From: Rhodococcus qingshengii JCM 15477
Lineage (GTDB): Bacteria > Actinomycetota > Actinomycetes > Mycobacteriales > Mycobacteriaceae
Direction: 5' to 3'
DNA length: 64,000 nt
Assembly (NCBI RefSeq): GCF_023221595.1
Contig: NZ_CP096563.1
Coordinates: 4,521,001 to 4,585,000, forward strand
Shown here: piece after piece, positions 54,767 through 64,000 of the stretch
How positions within the stretch are numbered: the stretch's first letter is position 1
Layout: every line of letters starts with the position of its first letter
The notes under the pieces: generated by a model
Databases searched by the model: none
What the model saw: only the letters and a program-made list of their open reading frames with translations
What the model was told of the DNA's origin: nothing
Position numbers and translations under genes: made by a program

Positions 54767-54970
54767 TCAACTCCACCGACTTTTCTGCGGATTCACGCCG
54801 ACACACTCCGGCGTCCGGACAGTTTCACCACATCGCCTGCAGTAATGGGTCCTGTGTCCGCCATTCTCCGCCGAGGCACACCCGCAGACCTCCCAACCGA
54901 CAAGGCATGTGTTCGCCGTGAGCCGGTGTCCATTGGGGCAGCAGTCCGGGGATTGCTCGGTCAACCGCAT
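54767..54970 (-). CDS. Small Cys/His-rich putative zinc-ribbon protein
   Basis: A 67-residue protein with a CPNGHRL motif, a CGC, and a second CRRCG (GHRTHYCRRCGE), the pattern of small actinobacterial zinc-ribbon proteins of unknown function (C-x-x-G-H, G-H-R-T, C-x-x-C-G). ATG 54970 is used; in-frame GTG codons just upstream are possible starts, and the ribosome site is not clear. Placed between two plus-strand genes. Existence is supported only by motif pattern. Confidence 0.45.
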   Translation of the reverse strand: MRLTEQSPDCCPNGHRLTANTCLVGWEVCGCASAENGGHRTHYCRRCGETVRTPECVGVNPQKSRWS

Positions 54971-55173
54971 CTCCACATTTTCGCACACATGTTCGACAAC
55001 TTGATACTGCACGCTGCACATTCGATTACACCGGCCGCTTCCGGTCGGCCCGAGCGCAACTATCCCTTCCGTCACTTCGGTCTGCTTTAATACGAAGGCT
55101 TTGTCGGGGGTTTACCAATGTCCGAAGTTGTCGAATTTCTGCGAGCACACGCAGGCGAACACGGGGTTGAACT

Positions 55174-55860
55174 ATGGGTTTCTTCAAGAAGGCGGCTGTG
55201 ACTGCTCTAGCGGTCGCTGCAGTCGGAGCATCAACAGGGATCGCATCAGCTGATCCGTCGACCGACGTGAATTACGAAGCGAAGGTCGTCGACAAGTCGA
55301 TCGTCACCACCATCGACGCCGGGCTGTTCAAGGTGTCCGGCGACGGCAAGTCCGTCGTCTTGCAGGACAGCAAGGGAGCCGACCTTGTTTCCCTGCCTCT
55401 CGCATACAACCTCGGGGATCTACAGTTCCCCTTCGATCGCACGATCAGTGAAGACGGTAAGACCCTCACGCTGACACCGATCACCGATTCTGCGAAGGCA
55501 ACACCTCGACCCGAGAGTGCGCCTGCGGCAAAGGAATGGACGCCCGTCGCCTCGCCCGAGGAGAATGATCGGGCGATTGCGCACTTCCAGAGCCAACTCG
55601 GACTCGGCACTCAGGTCGGCAGCCTGCTCGGCACCATCGTCGGCGCCGGAATCGGTTGCGCTGTCGGCGCTCCGCTGGGCTTGACCATCGTCGGACTCCC
55701 CGTCGCCGCGGCACTGTGCCTGGGTGGCCTCGCAACAGGCGCCGGAATCGGCGGTGTCGCCGGAACGATCCTCGGCGGCGGCGGCGCGGCTGTCGTAGCC
55801 GGCATCGATCTCGTCAACACGCTGAATGCTCCTGCAGGGACGACCGTCTGGGCTCAGTAG
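55174..55860 (+). CDS. Exported protein with C-terminal glycine-rich hydrophobic domain
   Basis: A 228-residue protein. A cleavable signal peptide (about 1-26, ending in GIASA-D) is followed by a soluble domain of about 80 residues with regular beta pattern (STDVNYEAKVVDKSIVTTID onward), a linker, and a C-terminal hydrophobic Gly/Ala-rich region (about 148-215) with glycine-zipper-like spacing. Two Cys lie in it. It resembles exported proteins found in Rhodococcus and Corynebacteriales; function unknown. The ATG at 55174 has only a weak ribosome site. It is followed by a strong terminator. Confidence 0.75.
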   Translation: MGFFKKAAVTALAVAAVGASTGIASADPSTDVNYEAKVVDKSIVTTIDAGLFKVSGDGKSVVLQDSKGADLVSLPLAYNLGDLQFPFDRTISEDGKTLTLTPITDSAKATPRPESAPAAKEWTPVASPEENDRAIAHFQSQLGLGTQVGSLLGTIVGAGIGCAVGAPLGLTIVGLPVAAALCLGGLATGAGIGGVAGTILGGGGAAVVAGIDLVNTLNAPAGTTVWAQ

Positions 55861-55889
55861 CCACGTGGTGGTCAGTCACTGCTCCACGG

Positions 55890-55927
55890 AAAACCCCGCC
55901 CGTCCGAAGAGGACGAGCGGGGTTTTT
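55890..55927 (+). terminator. Intrinsic terminator after the exported protein gene
   Basis: A stem of about 16 bp with one mismatch (AAAACCCCGC...GCGGGGTTTT) closes a 5-base loop and ends in a T-run. Because the outer bases are A/T on both sides it can also serve the minus strand downstream of the tRNA gene. Confidence 0.92.
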
Positions 55928-55956
55928 CGATTCAATGTGCAGGAGGATCTACGTGG

Positions 55957-56030
55957 TGCCCCCAGTCGGACTCGAACCGACACTTGACGGATTTTAAGTC
56001 CGTTGCCTCTGCCAATTGGGCTATGGGGGC
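55957..56030 (-). tRNA. tRNA-Leu (anticodon UAA)
   Basis: Read on the minus strand, a 7-bp acceptor stem GCCCCCA/TGGGGGC, a D-arm with AATTGGCAGAGG, the anticodon stem-loop ACGGA-CTTAAAA-TCCGT (anticodon TAA) and a T-arm with GGTTCGAGTC form a 74-base cloverleaf. The 3' CCA is encoded (55954-55956). The variable region is only about five bases (CAAGT), unlike the long class II arm usual for tRNA-Leu. A tRNA gene at the ppx2 locus also exists in mycobacteria by my recall. Confidence 0.88.
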
Positions 56031-56064
56031 CTTGCCGCACCCGACGGGTCGGGTGCGGCAGGGA

Positions 56065-57030
56065 TCAGACTATCGGGTCGGTCTGAGCTACCGACATCGC
56101 GATGCCGTCGAGTATGTCGTGTTCGCTGACAACCAGTTCGGTGATCCCGGCTTTGGCTTCGAACGCTTGAGCCAGCACCGTGGTGATGATCGCTCCGCCG
56201 CCGATGACGTCCACCCGCCCCGGATGCATCGGGCCGAAGGCAGCACGATCAACCCGAGGCATAGCAATGAGACGCTCGCACACGTCGAACAGTTGATTGA
56301 ACGAAATCCTCGACAGGTGCACCTTCTCGGCGTCGTACTCCGGAAGATCCTGCGCGATCGCGGCCAGCGTCGTCATGGTTCCAGCGACACCCACCCACGT
56401 GTGCGCCTTCTCGACGGGTACGGCCTCGAACGCCTCGGCAAGTTTCGTGGTCGCGAAAGCCGTCGCCTCGGAAACCTGCTCTGCTGTAGGCGGATCCGAC
56501 GGTAAGCACCGCTCCGTGACGCGCACACAGCCGATGTCGGTGGAGTACGCAGCCTGGACGCCCGACGTGTCGCCGAGGACAACTTCGGTGGATCCGCCGC
56601 CGAGATCGACCACCACGAAGGGGCCCTCCGACGGATCGAGTTCTCCCACAGCACCGCTGAACGAGAGGCGCGCCTCTTCGTCGCCGGTGATGACCTCTGC
56701 TCCGGATCCGGGAACCACCGCGCCGAGCACGTCCCGCGTCATCGTGAAGAATTCTTCCCGATTCGCAGCGTCGCGAGTAGCCGAGGTGGCGACCATGCGA
56801 ACGGCGGTTGCTCCGGCATCGGCGATCATCGACGCGTACTCGACCAGCGCGACCCGGGTGCGTTCGATGGCCTCGGGCGCGAATGTCCCTGTCGCATCAA
56901 CACCTTGACCGAGTCGCACGACGCGCATCTCGCGCCGGACATCCACCAGACGACCGTCGGCGCCGACGTCCGCGATCAGCAGTCGAACGGAGTTGGTACC
57001 GCAATCGACTGCGGCGACACGGCGAGTCAC
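56065..57030 (-). CDS. ppx2: Exopolyphosphatase / Ppx-GppA family protein
   Basis: A 321-residue member of the Ppx/GppA family (ASKHA fold), homologous to Rv1026. The N-terminal phosphate loop is AVDCGTNSVRLLIAD and the second phosphate motif is VVVDLGGGSTEVVLG. Family members release phosphate from polyphosphate or hydrolyse pppGpp; short forms such as this have given variable activities, so the in vivo substrate is uncertain. The GTG overlaps the DUF501 stop by four bases, ending an operon of eno-side genes (ftsB-like, DUF501, ppx2). Confidence 0.88.
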   Translation of the reverse strand: MTRRVAAVDCGTNSVRLLIADVGADGRLVDVRREMRVVRLGQGVDATGTFAPEAIERTRVALVEYASMIADAGATAVRMVATSATRDAANREEFFTMTRDVLGAVVPGSGAEVITGDEEARLSFSGAVGELDPSEGPFVVVDLGGGSTEVVLGDTSGVQAAYSTDIGCVRVTERCLPSDPPTAEQVSEATAFATTKLAEAFEAVPVEKAHTWVGVAGTMTTLAAIAQDLPEYDAEKVHLSRISFNQLFDVCERLIAMPRVDRAAFGPMHPGRVDVIGGGAIITTVLAQAFEAKAGITELVVSEHDILDGIAMSVAQTDPIV

Positions 57031-57572
57031 CGGTCGGTGTTGTCGGCATCGTCGATGCCAGGCCAGTCCGCGGGAATTGCAGTGCCGCGCAGCTTTCCGT
57101 GACCGGCCAACGCGACGGACTCGTCACCGAGCGGATTGACGCCGGGTCCCTTGGCAAGCGAATGTGCCATCAGCACGTGCAGGCACTTGACACGATCCGG
57201 CATCCCACCGCCGGCAAAGTCGGTTCCCAGAGATTCGATCGCGTCCCGCTCGGCAAGGTACGACTCGTATGCCCGTCGATAGGCCGCGGCAAGTTCCGGA
57301 TCCTGGGTCAGGCGTTCGGTCATTTCACGCATGACGCCGGCGGATTCCTGACGGCTCGCTTCGGCAGTCAGTCGCGGGTCCGTGAGGTAGTACAACGTCG
57401 GGAACGGTGTTCCGTCCGGAAGTTTGGGGGCGGTCTTGACCACGCCCGGCTGACCGTCCGGGCTGCGGTACGCGATCTCGATCACTCCGCGTGGCTCACG
57501 GCCCAATTGAGCGGCAACGGCGTCGAGATCCGCTTGTGAAACCTGTGGGGAATTTTCGGACGTGTTGCTCAC
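57027..57572 (-). CDS. DUF501 domain protein (Rv1025-like)
   Basis: A 181-residue protein of family DUF501, function unknown. Conserved parts are AAQLGREPRGVIEIAYR and a C-terminal FAGGGMPDRVKCLHVLMAHSLAKG with Cys/His that could bind a ligand or metal. The GTG at 57572 overlaps the stop of the ftsB-like gene (GTGA), and its own stop overlaps the ppx2 start, giving three tightly coupled genes in the same order as M. tuberculosis Rv1024-1026. Confidence 0.88.
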   Translation of the reverse strand: MSNTSENSPQVSQADLDAVAAQLGREPRGVIEIAYRSPDGQPGVVKTAPKLPDGTPFPTLYYLTDPRLTAEASRQESAGVMREMTERLTQDPELAAAYRRAYESYLAERDAIESLGTDFAGGGMPDRVKCLHVLMAHSLAKGPGVNPLGDESVALAGHGKLRGTAIPADWPGIDDADNTDR

Positions 57573-58294
57573 CCGGTGGGTACTCCTTGTTCTTCTGGCT
57601 CTATCGGCGCCAACGGCATCGGGGCCGGTGTCGTCGTCTCGGGAACCACTGGCGGTTCCGAAATCGTTTGCCACAGATCGCGATACCACGGGCCTGTGAG
57701 CGGTGTTTCCTTTTCCTGCTTCTTCTCGGGTTCCTTGTAGTCACCGGGAAGCTGAACCTGGAACGGGGTCTCGCCCGGTTTGACGTACCGAAGGCGTTCT
57801 CGTGCAAGAGCTTCGATGTACGCAGGGTCGTCGAAGCGCGCGTTCTGCCCTTGCAGCTTTCGCAGCTCTTCCTCGAGTACCTGACGTTCCGCCGCCACCT
57901 GCGCGGCATCCGAACGCTGGCTGATGTAAGTACGGAGCGGCACTGCCAGTGTCAGCGCCAGCATGAGCACAACCATCGCGAGCACAACTGCCCGACTGGT
58001 GGACAAGCCGAAAATGGTGTTGTCCGACTTCGGAAGCCGAGACCAGAACTTGTTGGTTCCGCTCTTCCCCAGGGCCGACTTCGACCCTCGCGCCGACGCT
58101 TTCTCGGCGGAGACCCCCGGTTGCGCGGGGTCTGTCACAGCGGAATCGACTGCTTCCGGATCTACCGAAGGTTCCGACACGCGTGGGCGTCGGGCACTGT
58201 CCCGACGCGCACGCGACGGTGTGTCCCCACGACGGGAACCACGACCCCCCGGACTTCCGCCGGGGGATCGTGGCTTACCGCGCTGTGCAGACAC
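57569..58294 (-). CDS. ftsB: FtsB/DivIC-like septum formation initiator
   Basis: A 241-residue protein with a cytoplasmic, basic and Ser/Pro-rich N-terminus (about 1-95), one membrane segment (about 96-118, VVLAMVVLMLALTLAVPL) and a coiled coil (about 125-155, SDAAQVAAERQVLEEELRK), followed by the DivIC-type DPAYIEALARERLRYVKPGE motif. It should act with FtsL and FtsQ in the divisome. The Pro-rich C-terminal tail is longer than in E. coli FtsB. The eno stop lies 21 bp upstream, so cotranscription with eno is likely. Confidence 0.9.
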   Translation of the reverse strand: MSAQRGKPRSPGGSPGGRGSRRGDTPSRARRDSARRPRVSEPSVDPEAVDSAVTDPAQPGVSAEKASARGSKSALGKSGTNKFWSRLPKSDNTIFGLSTSRAVVLAMVVLMLALTLAVPLRTYISQRSDAAQVAAERQVLEEELRKLQGQNARFDDPAYIEALARERLRYVKPGETPFQVQLPGDYKEPEKKQEKETPLTGPWYRDLWQTISEPPVVPETTTPAPMPLAPIEPEEQGVPTG

Positions 58295-58314
58295 TACTGA
58301 ATCTTAGATTTCCG

Positions 58315-60628
<2,314 letters not shown>

Positions 60629-60698
60629 TAGTAAAGAACAGCAAAAGTACAGGTGAGAGCATGGTTCGCCGTCGATGATGGAGTATCTTCTTCTGAGT

Positions 60699-60717
60699 TA
60701 AGGCTGGCCTAGCCTCA
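60699..60717 (+). promoter_or_regulatory. Candidate IdeR/DtxR iron box upstream of efeUOB
   Basis: The 19 bases around AGGCTGGCCTAGCCT match 13 of 19 positions of the DtxR/IdeR consensus as I recall it, with core symmetry AGGCT...AGCCT. It lies 46 bp before the efeU start, so iron-dependent repression is plausible. Confidence 0.55.
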
Positions 60718-60762
60718 TGCGTTCGTCAGAAGCTGTTGCACTCACTCAGTCAGGAGTCGCCC

Positions 60763-61671
60763 GTGCCCGTGTCGGTACTCGCTGCCGCGAGCACACCATC
60801 AGTTGCCACCCAGTTATTCGGCAGTGGCCTGATCGGTCTGCGCGAAGGCCTCGAAGCGGGCATCGTGGTGATGATTCTCGCCGCCTACCTCGTGAAGGCC
60901 CAGCGCAAGGACGCACTGAAATGGGTGTGGCTCGGCGTCGCGATCGCCGTCGCGATGGTGGCGATCATCTTCTTCGCGATCCACTACGGAACGTCGACGG
61001 TCGACGGCCTGACCGCGGAGATCATCGCGGGCGTTGCCTCCCTGATCGCCGTCGTCATCGTCACGATCATGGTCCTGTGGATGCGCACGGCCGCCAAAAA
61101 CATTTCCGGAGATCTGAAAGCGGGGATGGAGAAGGCGTTGATCGCCGGACCCGTCGCCATCTTGTCGCTGTCGTTCTTCGCGGTCGGTCGTGAAGGCGTC
61201 GAGACTGCGTTGCTCATGGTCGGTTACGCCGAGAACACCGCAGGCAGCTCCTGGCCGTTGGTCGGACTGCTCCTCGGAATTCTCCTGGCCGCCGTCTTGA
61301 CCGTCGCCATGTACTTCGGCGCCCTCCGTCTCAACCTGACGACCTTCTTCCGGTACACGGCGATCTTCCTCATCGTCGTAGCCGCCGGAATCCTCTCGTA
61401 CGGTGTTCGCGCTCTGCAGACCGGAAACGTCCTGCCGGGCGGTTCGAATCTCGCGTTCAACCTGACACCCGGCTACGACCCGTCGACCTGGTACGGCACC
61501 GTCCTCGCCGGAATCTTCAACTTCCGCCCGGACCCGACCGTCCTGCAAGCCGTCGCATGGGTCGTCTACCTCGTAGTCGTCCTCGCGCTCTTCCTACGTC
61601 CCCTTCCGTCGAGCCCATCGGAACCGACAACCCCGCCTGCGCACGACACACACGTTCCCGAAAAATCCTGA
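60763..61671 (+). CDS. efeU: Iron permease EfeU (FTR1 family)
   Basis: A 302-residue permease with about seven membrane segments. The two REXXE iron motifs are REGLE (in LIGLREGLEAG) and REGVE (in VGREGVETAL). EfeU moves ferrous or ferric iron across the membrane after oxidation by EfeO/EfeB. GTG 60763 is chosen because AGGAG lies six bases before it; an ATG nine codons earlier is less supported. It is the first gene of efeU-efeO-efeB, behind a candidate iron box. EfeO begins 14 bp later. Confidence 0.93.
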   Translation: MPVSVLAAASTPSVATQLFGSGLIGLREGLEAGIVVMILAAYLVKAQRKDALKWVWLGVAIAVAMVAIIFFAIHYGTSTVDGLTAEIIAGVASLIAVVIVTIMVLWMRTAAKNISGDLKAGMEKALIAGPVAILSLSFFAVGREGVETALLMVGYAENTAGSSWPLVGLLLGILLAAVLTVAMYFGALRLNLTTFFRYTAIFLIVVAAGILSYGVRALQTGNVLPGGSNLAFNLTPGYDPSTWYGTVLAGIFNFRPDPTVLQAVAWVVYLVVVLALFLRPLPSSPSEPTTPPAHDTHVPEKS

Positions 61672-61685
61672 GAGGCATTGCCGAC

Positions 61686-62816
61686 ATGCGTAAATCCACC
61701 CTCGTACTGGCCACGGCCGCGGTACTTCCCTTCTCCCTCGCCGCATGCACCGAGAAGACGACCGCGAGCGACGGCGACATCGTCGTCACGGCCACCGACG
61801 ATTCGTGTGACGTCAGTGCCACCACTGGAACCACTGGCAGTGCGACGTTCCAGGTGACGAACAACGGCTCGAAGGTCACCGAGTTCTACGTCTTCGCCGA
61901 GGGCGATCGAGCGATGGGCGAAGTCGAGAACATCGGCCCCGGCCTTACCCGGCAGCTGATCGTCTCCCTCCCCGAGGCTGCGACCTATCAACTCGCGTGC
62001 AAGCCGGGCATGGTCGGAACCGGCATCCGTCAGGACTTCGTCGTCACGGGCGATTCGCAGGCGGCCACCGACGAGAGCGGCCAACTCGCCGAAGCTGCCG
62101 ACGGCTACCGGAGGTACATCCGCAGCCAGATCGTCGCGCTGCAGGACACCGCTGCTCAGTTCGTCGCCGCCGTCCAATCCGGCAACGTCGACCAGGCGAA
62201 GGCACTCTTCCCAATCGCACGTACCTACTACGAGCGCATCGAACCCGAAGCCGAGAGCTTCGGCGAACTCGATCCCAAGCTGGACCTGCGCGAAGCGGAT
62301 CTGGAGCCCGGTCAGGTCTGGACGGGATTCCACCGCCTCGAGAAGGATTTGTGGGTGACCGGGCTTCAGCCGGATACCAACGCGGTCGCCGATCAACTGC
62401 TCGAAGACATTCAGTATCTTGCCGACCAGCTGAATGCCGAGGATTACACGATCGATCCAACCAAGATCGCCGGCGACGCCCAAGGACTGCTCGACGAGAT
62501 CTCGACTTCCAAGATCACCGGCGAGGAAGACATCTTCTCGCACACCGACCTGTGGGATTTCCAGGCCAACGTCGACGGCTCGCAAGCGGCGATCGCGGCA
62601 CTGAACCCGATTCTGCAGGAACGTAATCCCGAGCTCGCCCAGCGCATCGCTGACCGATTCGCCGACCTCGACGCTGCGCTGGCGCAGTTCCGGGTCGGCG
62701 ACGGATTCGTGTACTACGACACCGTCACCGAGGCGCAGCGTCAGGAACTCTCGCGTAAAATCGATGCACTGTCCGCCGAGGTCAGCCAGGTCCAGGAAGT
62801 AGTCGCGGGACAGTAG
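61686..62816 (+). CDS. efeO: Iron uptake lipoprotein EfeO
   Basis: A 376-residue lipoprotein (lipobox SLAAC) with an N-terminal cupredoxin-like domain (about 30-125) and a C-terminal M75 imelysin-like domain (about 135-376) that includes the HxxE motif in GFHRLEKDLW. EfeO binds iron outside the membrane and hands it to EfeU. The ATG at 61686 has a GAGAGG site upstream. Its stop is directly followed by the efeB ATG. Confidence 0.93.
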   Translation: MRKSTLVLATAAVLPFSLAACTEKTTASDGDIVVTATDDSCDVSATTGTTGSATFQVTNNGSKVTEFYVFAEGDRAMGEVENIGPGLTRQLIVSLPEAATYQLACKPGMVGTGIRQDFVVTGDSQAATDESGQLAEAADGYRRYIRSQIVALQDTAAQFVAAVQSGNVDQAKALFPIARTYYERIEPEAESFGELDPKLDLREADLEPGQVWTGFHRLEKDLWVTGLQPDTNAVADQLLEDIQYLADQLNAEDYTIDPTKIAGDAQGLLDEISTSKITGEEDIFSHTDLWDFQANVDGSQAAIAALNPILQERNPELAQRIADRFADLDAALAQFRVGDGFVYYDTVTEAQRQELSRKIDALSAEVSQVQEVVAGQ

Positions 62817-64000
62817 ATGACTGATTCACCAGAAGGCACACCCGCTGCGGAAAACGCAGCACCGCACGCAGTCTCACGACGCCGACTGTTCGGCGCCGTG
62901 GGGGCCGGCGCCGTTCTGGCCGGTGCCGGTGCCGTCATCGGGCGGGTGACCGCCGACGAGAGTTCCGGCGCCGATCACGCAGACGTGGTCGCCTTTCGCG
63001 GCGAGCATCAGGCAGGCATCACGACGCCGGCCCAGGATCGTATGCACTTCGTCGCTTTCGATGTGACGACGAAGTCGCGCGACGAACTGATCACGCTGCT
63101 GCAGACGTGGACGGCGATGGCCGAACGAATGACGGCGGGTCAGGAAGCAACCGAAGACGGAGCGACCGGCGACGGTCCGTATGCACCACCGAGCGATACG
63201 GGTGAGGCACTCGATCTCGCGCCGTCGCAACTCACCCTGACCATCGGATTCGGACCGTCACTTTTCGACGACCGTTTCGGGCTCGCAGACAAGAAACCTG
63301 CTGCCCTGCTCGATCTCCCCCACTTCCGTGCGGACAACCTCGACCCGAATCGGAGCGGGGGCGACATCGCCATCCAAGCGTGCGCCAACGATCCCCAGGT
63401 TGCCGTCCATGCGATCCGCAACCTCGCGCGAGTCGCGTTCGGGACCGCGTCGGTCAAATGGTCGCAACTCGGGTTCGGACGAACATCCTCGACCTCGACG
63501 ACGCAGGCGACACCACGAAATCTGTTCGGGTTCAAGGACGGAACAGCCAACATCAAGGCGGAAGATCCAAACGCACTCGCCCAGCACGTCTGGGTTGATC
63601 CCACTGACGATCAGGCCTGGATGGCGGGCGGATCATTCCTCGTCGCCAGACGAATCCGCATGCTGATCGAGCAGTGGGATCGCGCAGTACTCAAGGAACA
63701 GGAAGCTGTCATCGGCCGCTCCAAACGCAGCGGAGCGCCGCTCGGCGGCAAGGACGAGTTCGACGAGCTCGATCTCGATTCCAAAATGGGACACGACTTC
63801 GTCATCCCGGAGGATTCACACGTGCGCCTGGCCTCTGCCGAGGAACTCGGTGGGATTCAGATCTTGCGCCGCGGATACAACTTCACGGACGGCTCCGATG
63901 GCTTCGGCCACCTGGACGCGGGACTGTTCTTCGTTGCGTACTGCCGGAATCCGGTCGAGCAGTTTGTTCCGATGCAGCAAAACCTTTCACGACACGATGC
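62817..64000 (+). CDS. efeB: EfeB deferrochelatase/peroxidase (DyP type), 3' end outside window
   Basis: The first 394 codons of a DyP-type heme peroxidase. A twin-arginine signal (SRRRLFGAVGAGAVLAG, about residues 20-36) sends it out folded. The distal motif GFKDGTANIK carries the catalytic Asp; EDSHVRLAS carries the likely proximal His and ILRRGYNF the distal Arg. EfeB oxidises Fe(II) for EfeU and can remove iron from heme. It starts directly after the efeO stop. The gene is cut off by the window edge at GLFFVAYCRNPVEQFV and beyond, so the end is not visible. Confidence 0.93.
   Translation, partial: MTDSPEGTPAAENAAPHAVSRRRLFGAVGAGAVLAGAGAVIGRVTADESSGADHADVVAFRGEHQAGITTPAQDRMHFVAFDVTTKSRDELITLLQTWTAMAERMTAGQEATEDGATGDGPYAPPSDTGEALDLAPSQLTLTIGFGPSLFDDRFGLADKKPAALLDLPHFRADNLDPNRSGGDIAIQACANDPQVAVHAIRNLARVAFGTASVKWSQLGFGRTSSTSTTQATPRNLFGFKDGTANIKAEDPNALAQHVWVDPTDDQAWMAGGSFLVARRIRMLIEQWDRAVLKEQEAVIGRSKRSGAPLGGKDEFDELDLDSKMGHDFVIPEDSHVRLASAEELGGIQILRRGYNFTDGSDGFGHLDAGLFFVAYCRNPVEQFVPMQQNLSRHD

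Noticed and set aside
54402..54806. 134-codon minus-strand open frame
   Set aside because: It overlaps the 37-residue gene with its promoter and the terminator hairpin; no motif or ribosome site.

Overview
This window reads as chromosomal DNA of a mycolic-acid actinobacterium, most likely Rhodococcus (the R. erythropolis/qingshengii group is my best guess from recall, not a search). The reasons are high-GC coding bias on both strands, frequent GTG starts, a mycothiol S-conjugate amidase (Mca), F420-type oxidoreductases, and a gene order that I recognise from memory as the Mycobacterium tuberculosis interval of about Rv1022 to Rv1112 with insertions and reordering. There is no rRNA, insertion sequence, prophage or CRISPR array. 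One tRNA gene is present.

Layout. 1-10.5 kb: AI-2E family exporter, sbcD-sbcC nuclease operon, a DUF6542 membrane protein, ispH, then a gene of the Rv1109c type translationally coupled to xseA-xseB, and a DUF4245 protein. 10.6-13.2 kb: glpX and fumC (central carbon metabolism). 13.2-19.6 kb: an accessory block not in the mycobacterial order, with two redox enzymes of F420 type, a TetR-MFS drug-efflux pair, a secreted beta-lactamase-like lipoprotein, an epoxide-hydrolase-fold protein and a PcaC-like decarboxylase. 19.7-25 kb: phoH2 (PIN-PhoH), a LuxR regulator cotranscribed with an amidase, and glyA. 25-33.6 kb: DUF885 hydrolase, coaA, a Z-prenyl diphosphate synthase, hemolysin III (PAQR), the mca operon ending in a DUF255 thioredoxin-like protein, DUF4307 and greA. 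33.6-36 kb: a dual transglycosylase/NlpC-P60 cell-wall hydrolase divergent from a small exported protein coupled to a degenerate ApbE paralogue. 36-43.1 kb: ilvA, metB, cbs (threonine, methionine and cysteine metabolism), an SGNH hydrolase, a thiolase and an enoyl-CoA isomerase/hydratase. 43.2-48 kb: Bax-inhibitor-1 membrane protein, RsmC-like methyltransferase, nitroreductase, and an SDR-luciferase-like pair.

48-56 kb is the most lineage-specific part. It has an overlapping pair of membrane PAS-GGDEF-EAL proteins, one with intact EAL signature residues and one whose EAL motifs are eroded, then an orphan TerD-domain gene, several short genes (including a 37-residue peptide gene with its own promoter and hairpin), a Cys/His-rich mini-protein and an exported glycine-rich protein. 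56-60.6 kb returns to the conserved order: tRNA-Leu(UAA), ppx2, DUF501, ftsB-like, eno and an LpqU-like transglycosylase. 60.7-64 kb is an efeU-efeO-efeB iron-uptake operon behind a plausible IdeR/DtxR box; efeB runs off the window.

The clearest things to look at again are the c-di-GMP gene pair with divergent EAL domains, the degenerate ApbE with its coupled exported partner, two operator-like palindromes (28212-28239 and 23550-23567), the small gene at 54577, and five short tandem duplications in or beside gene ends and promoters. All family assignments come from reading motifs; none was checked by a database search.
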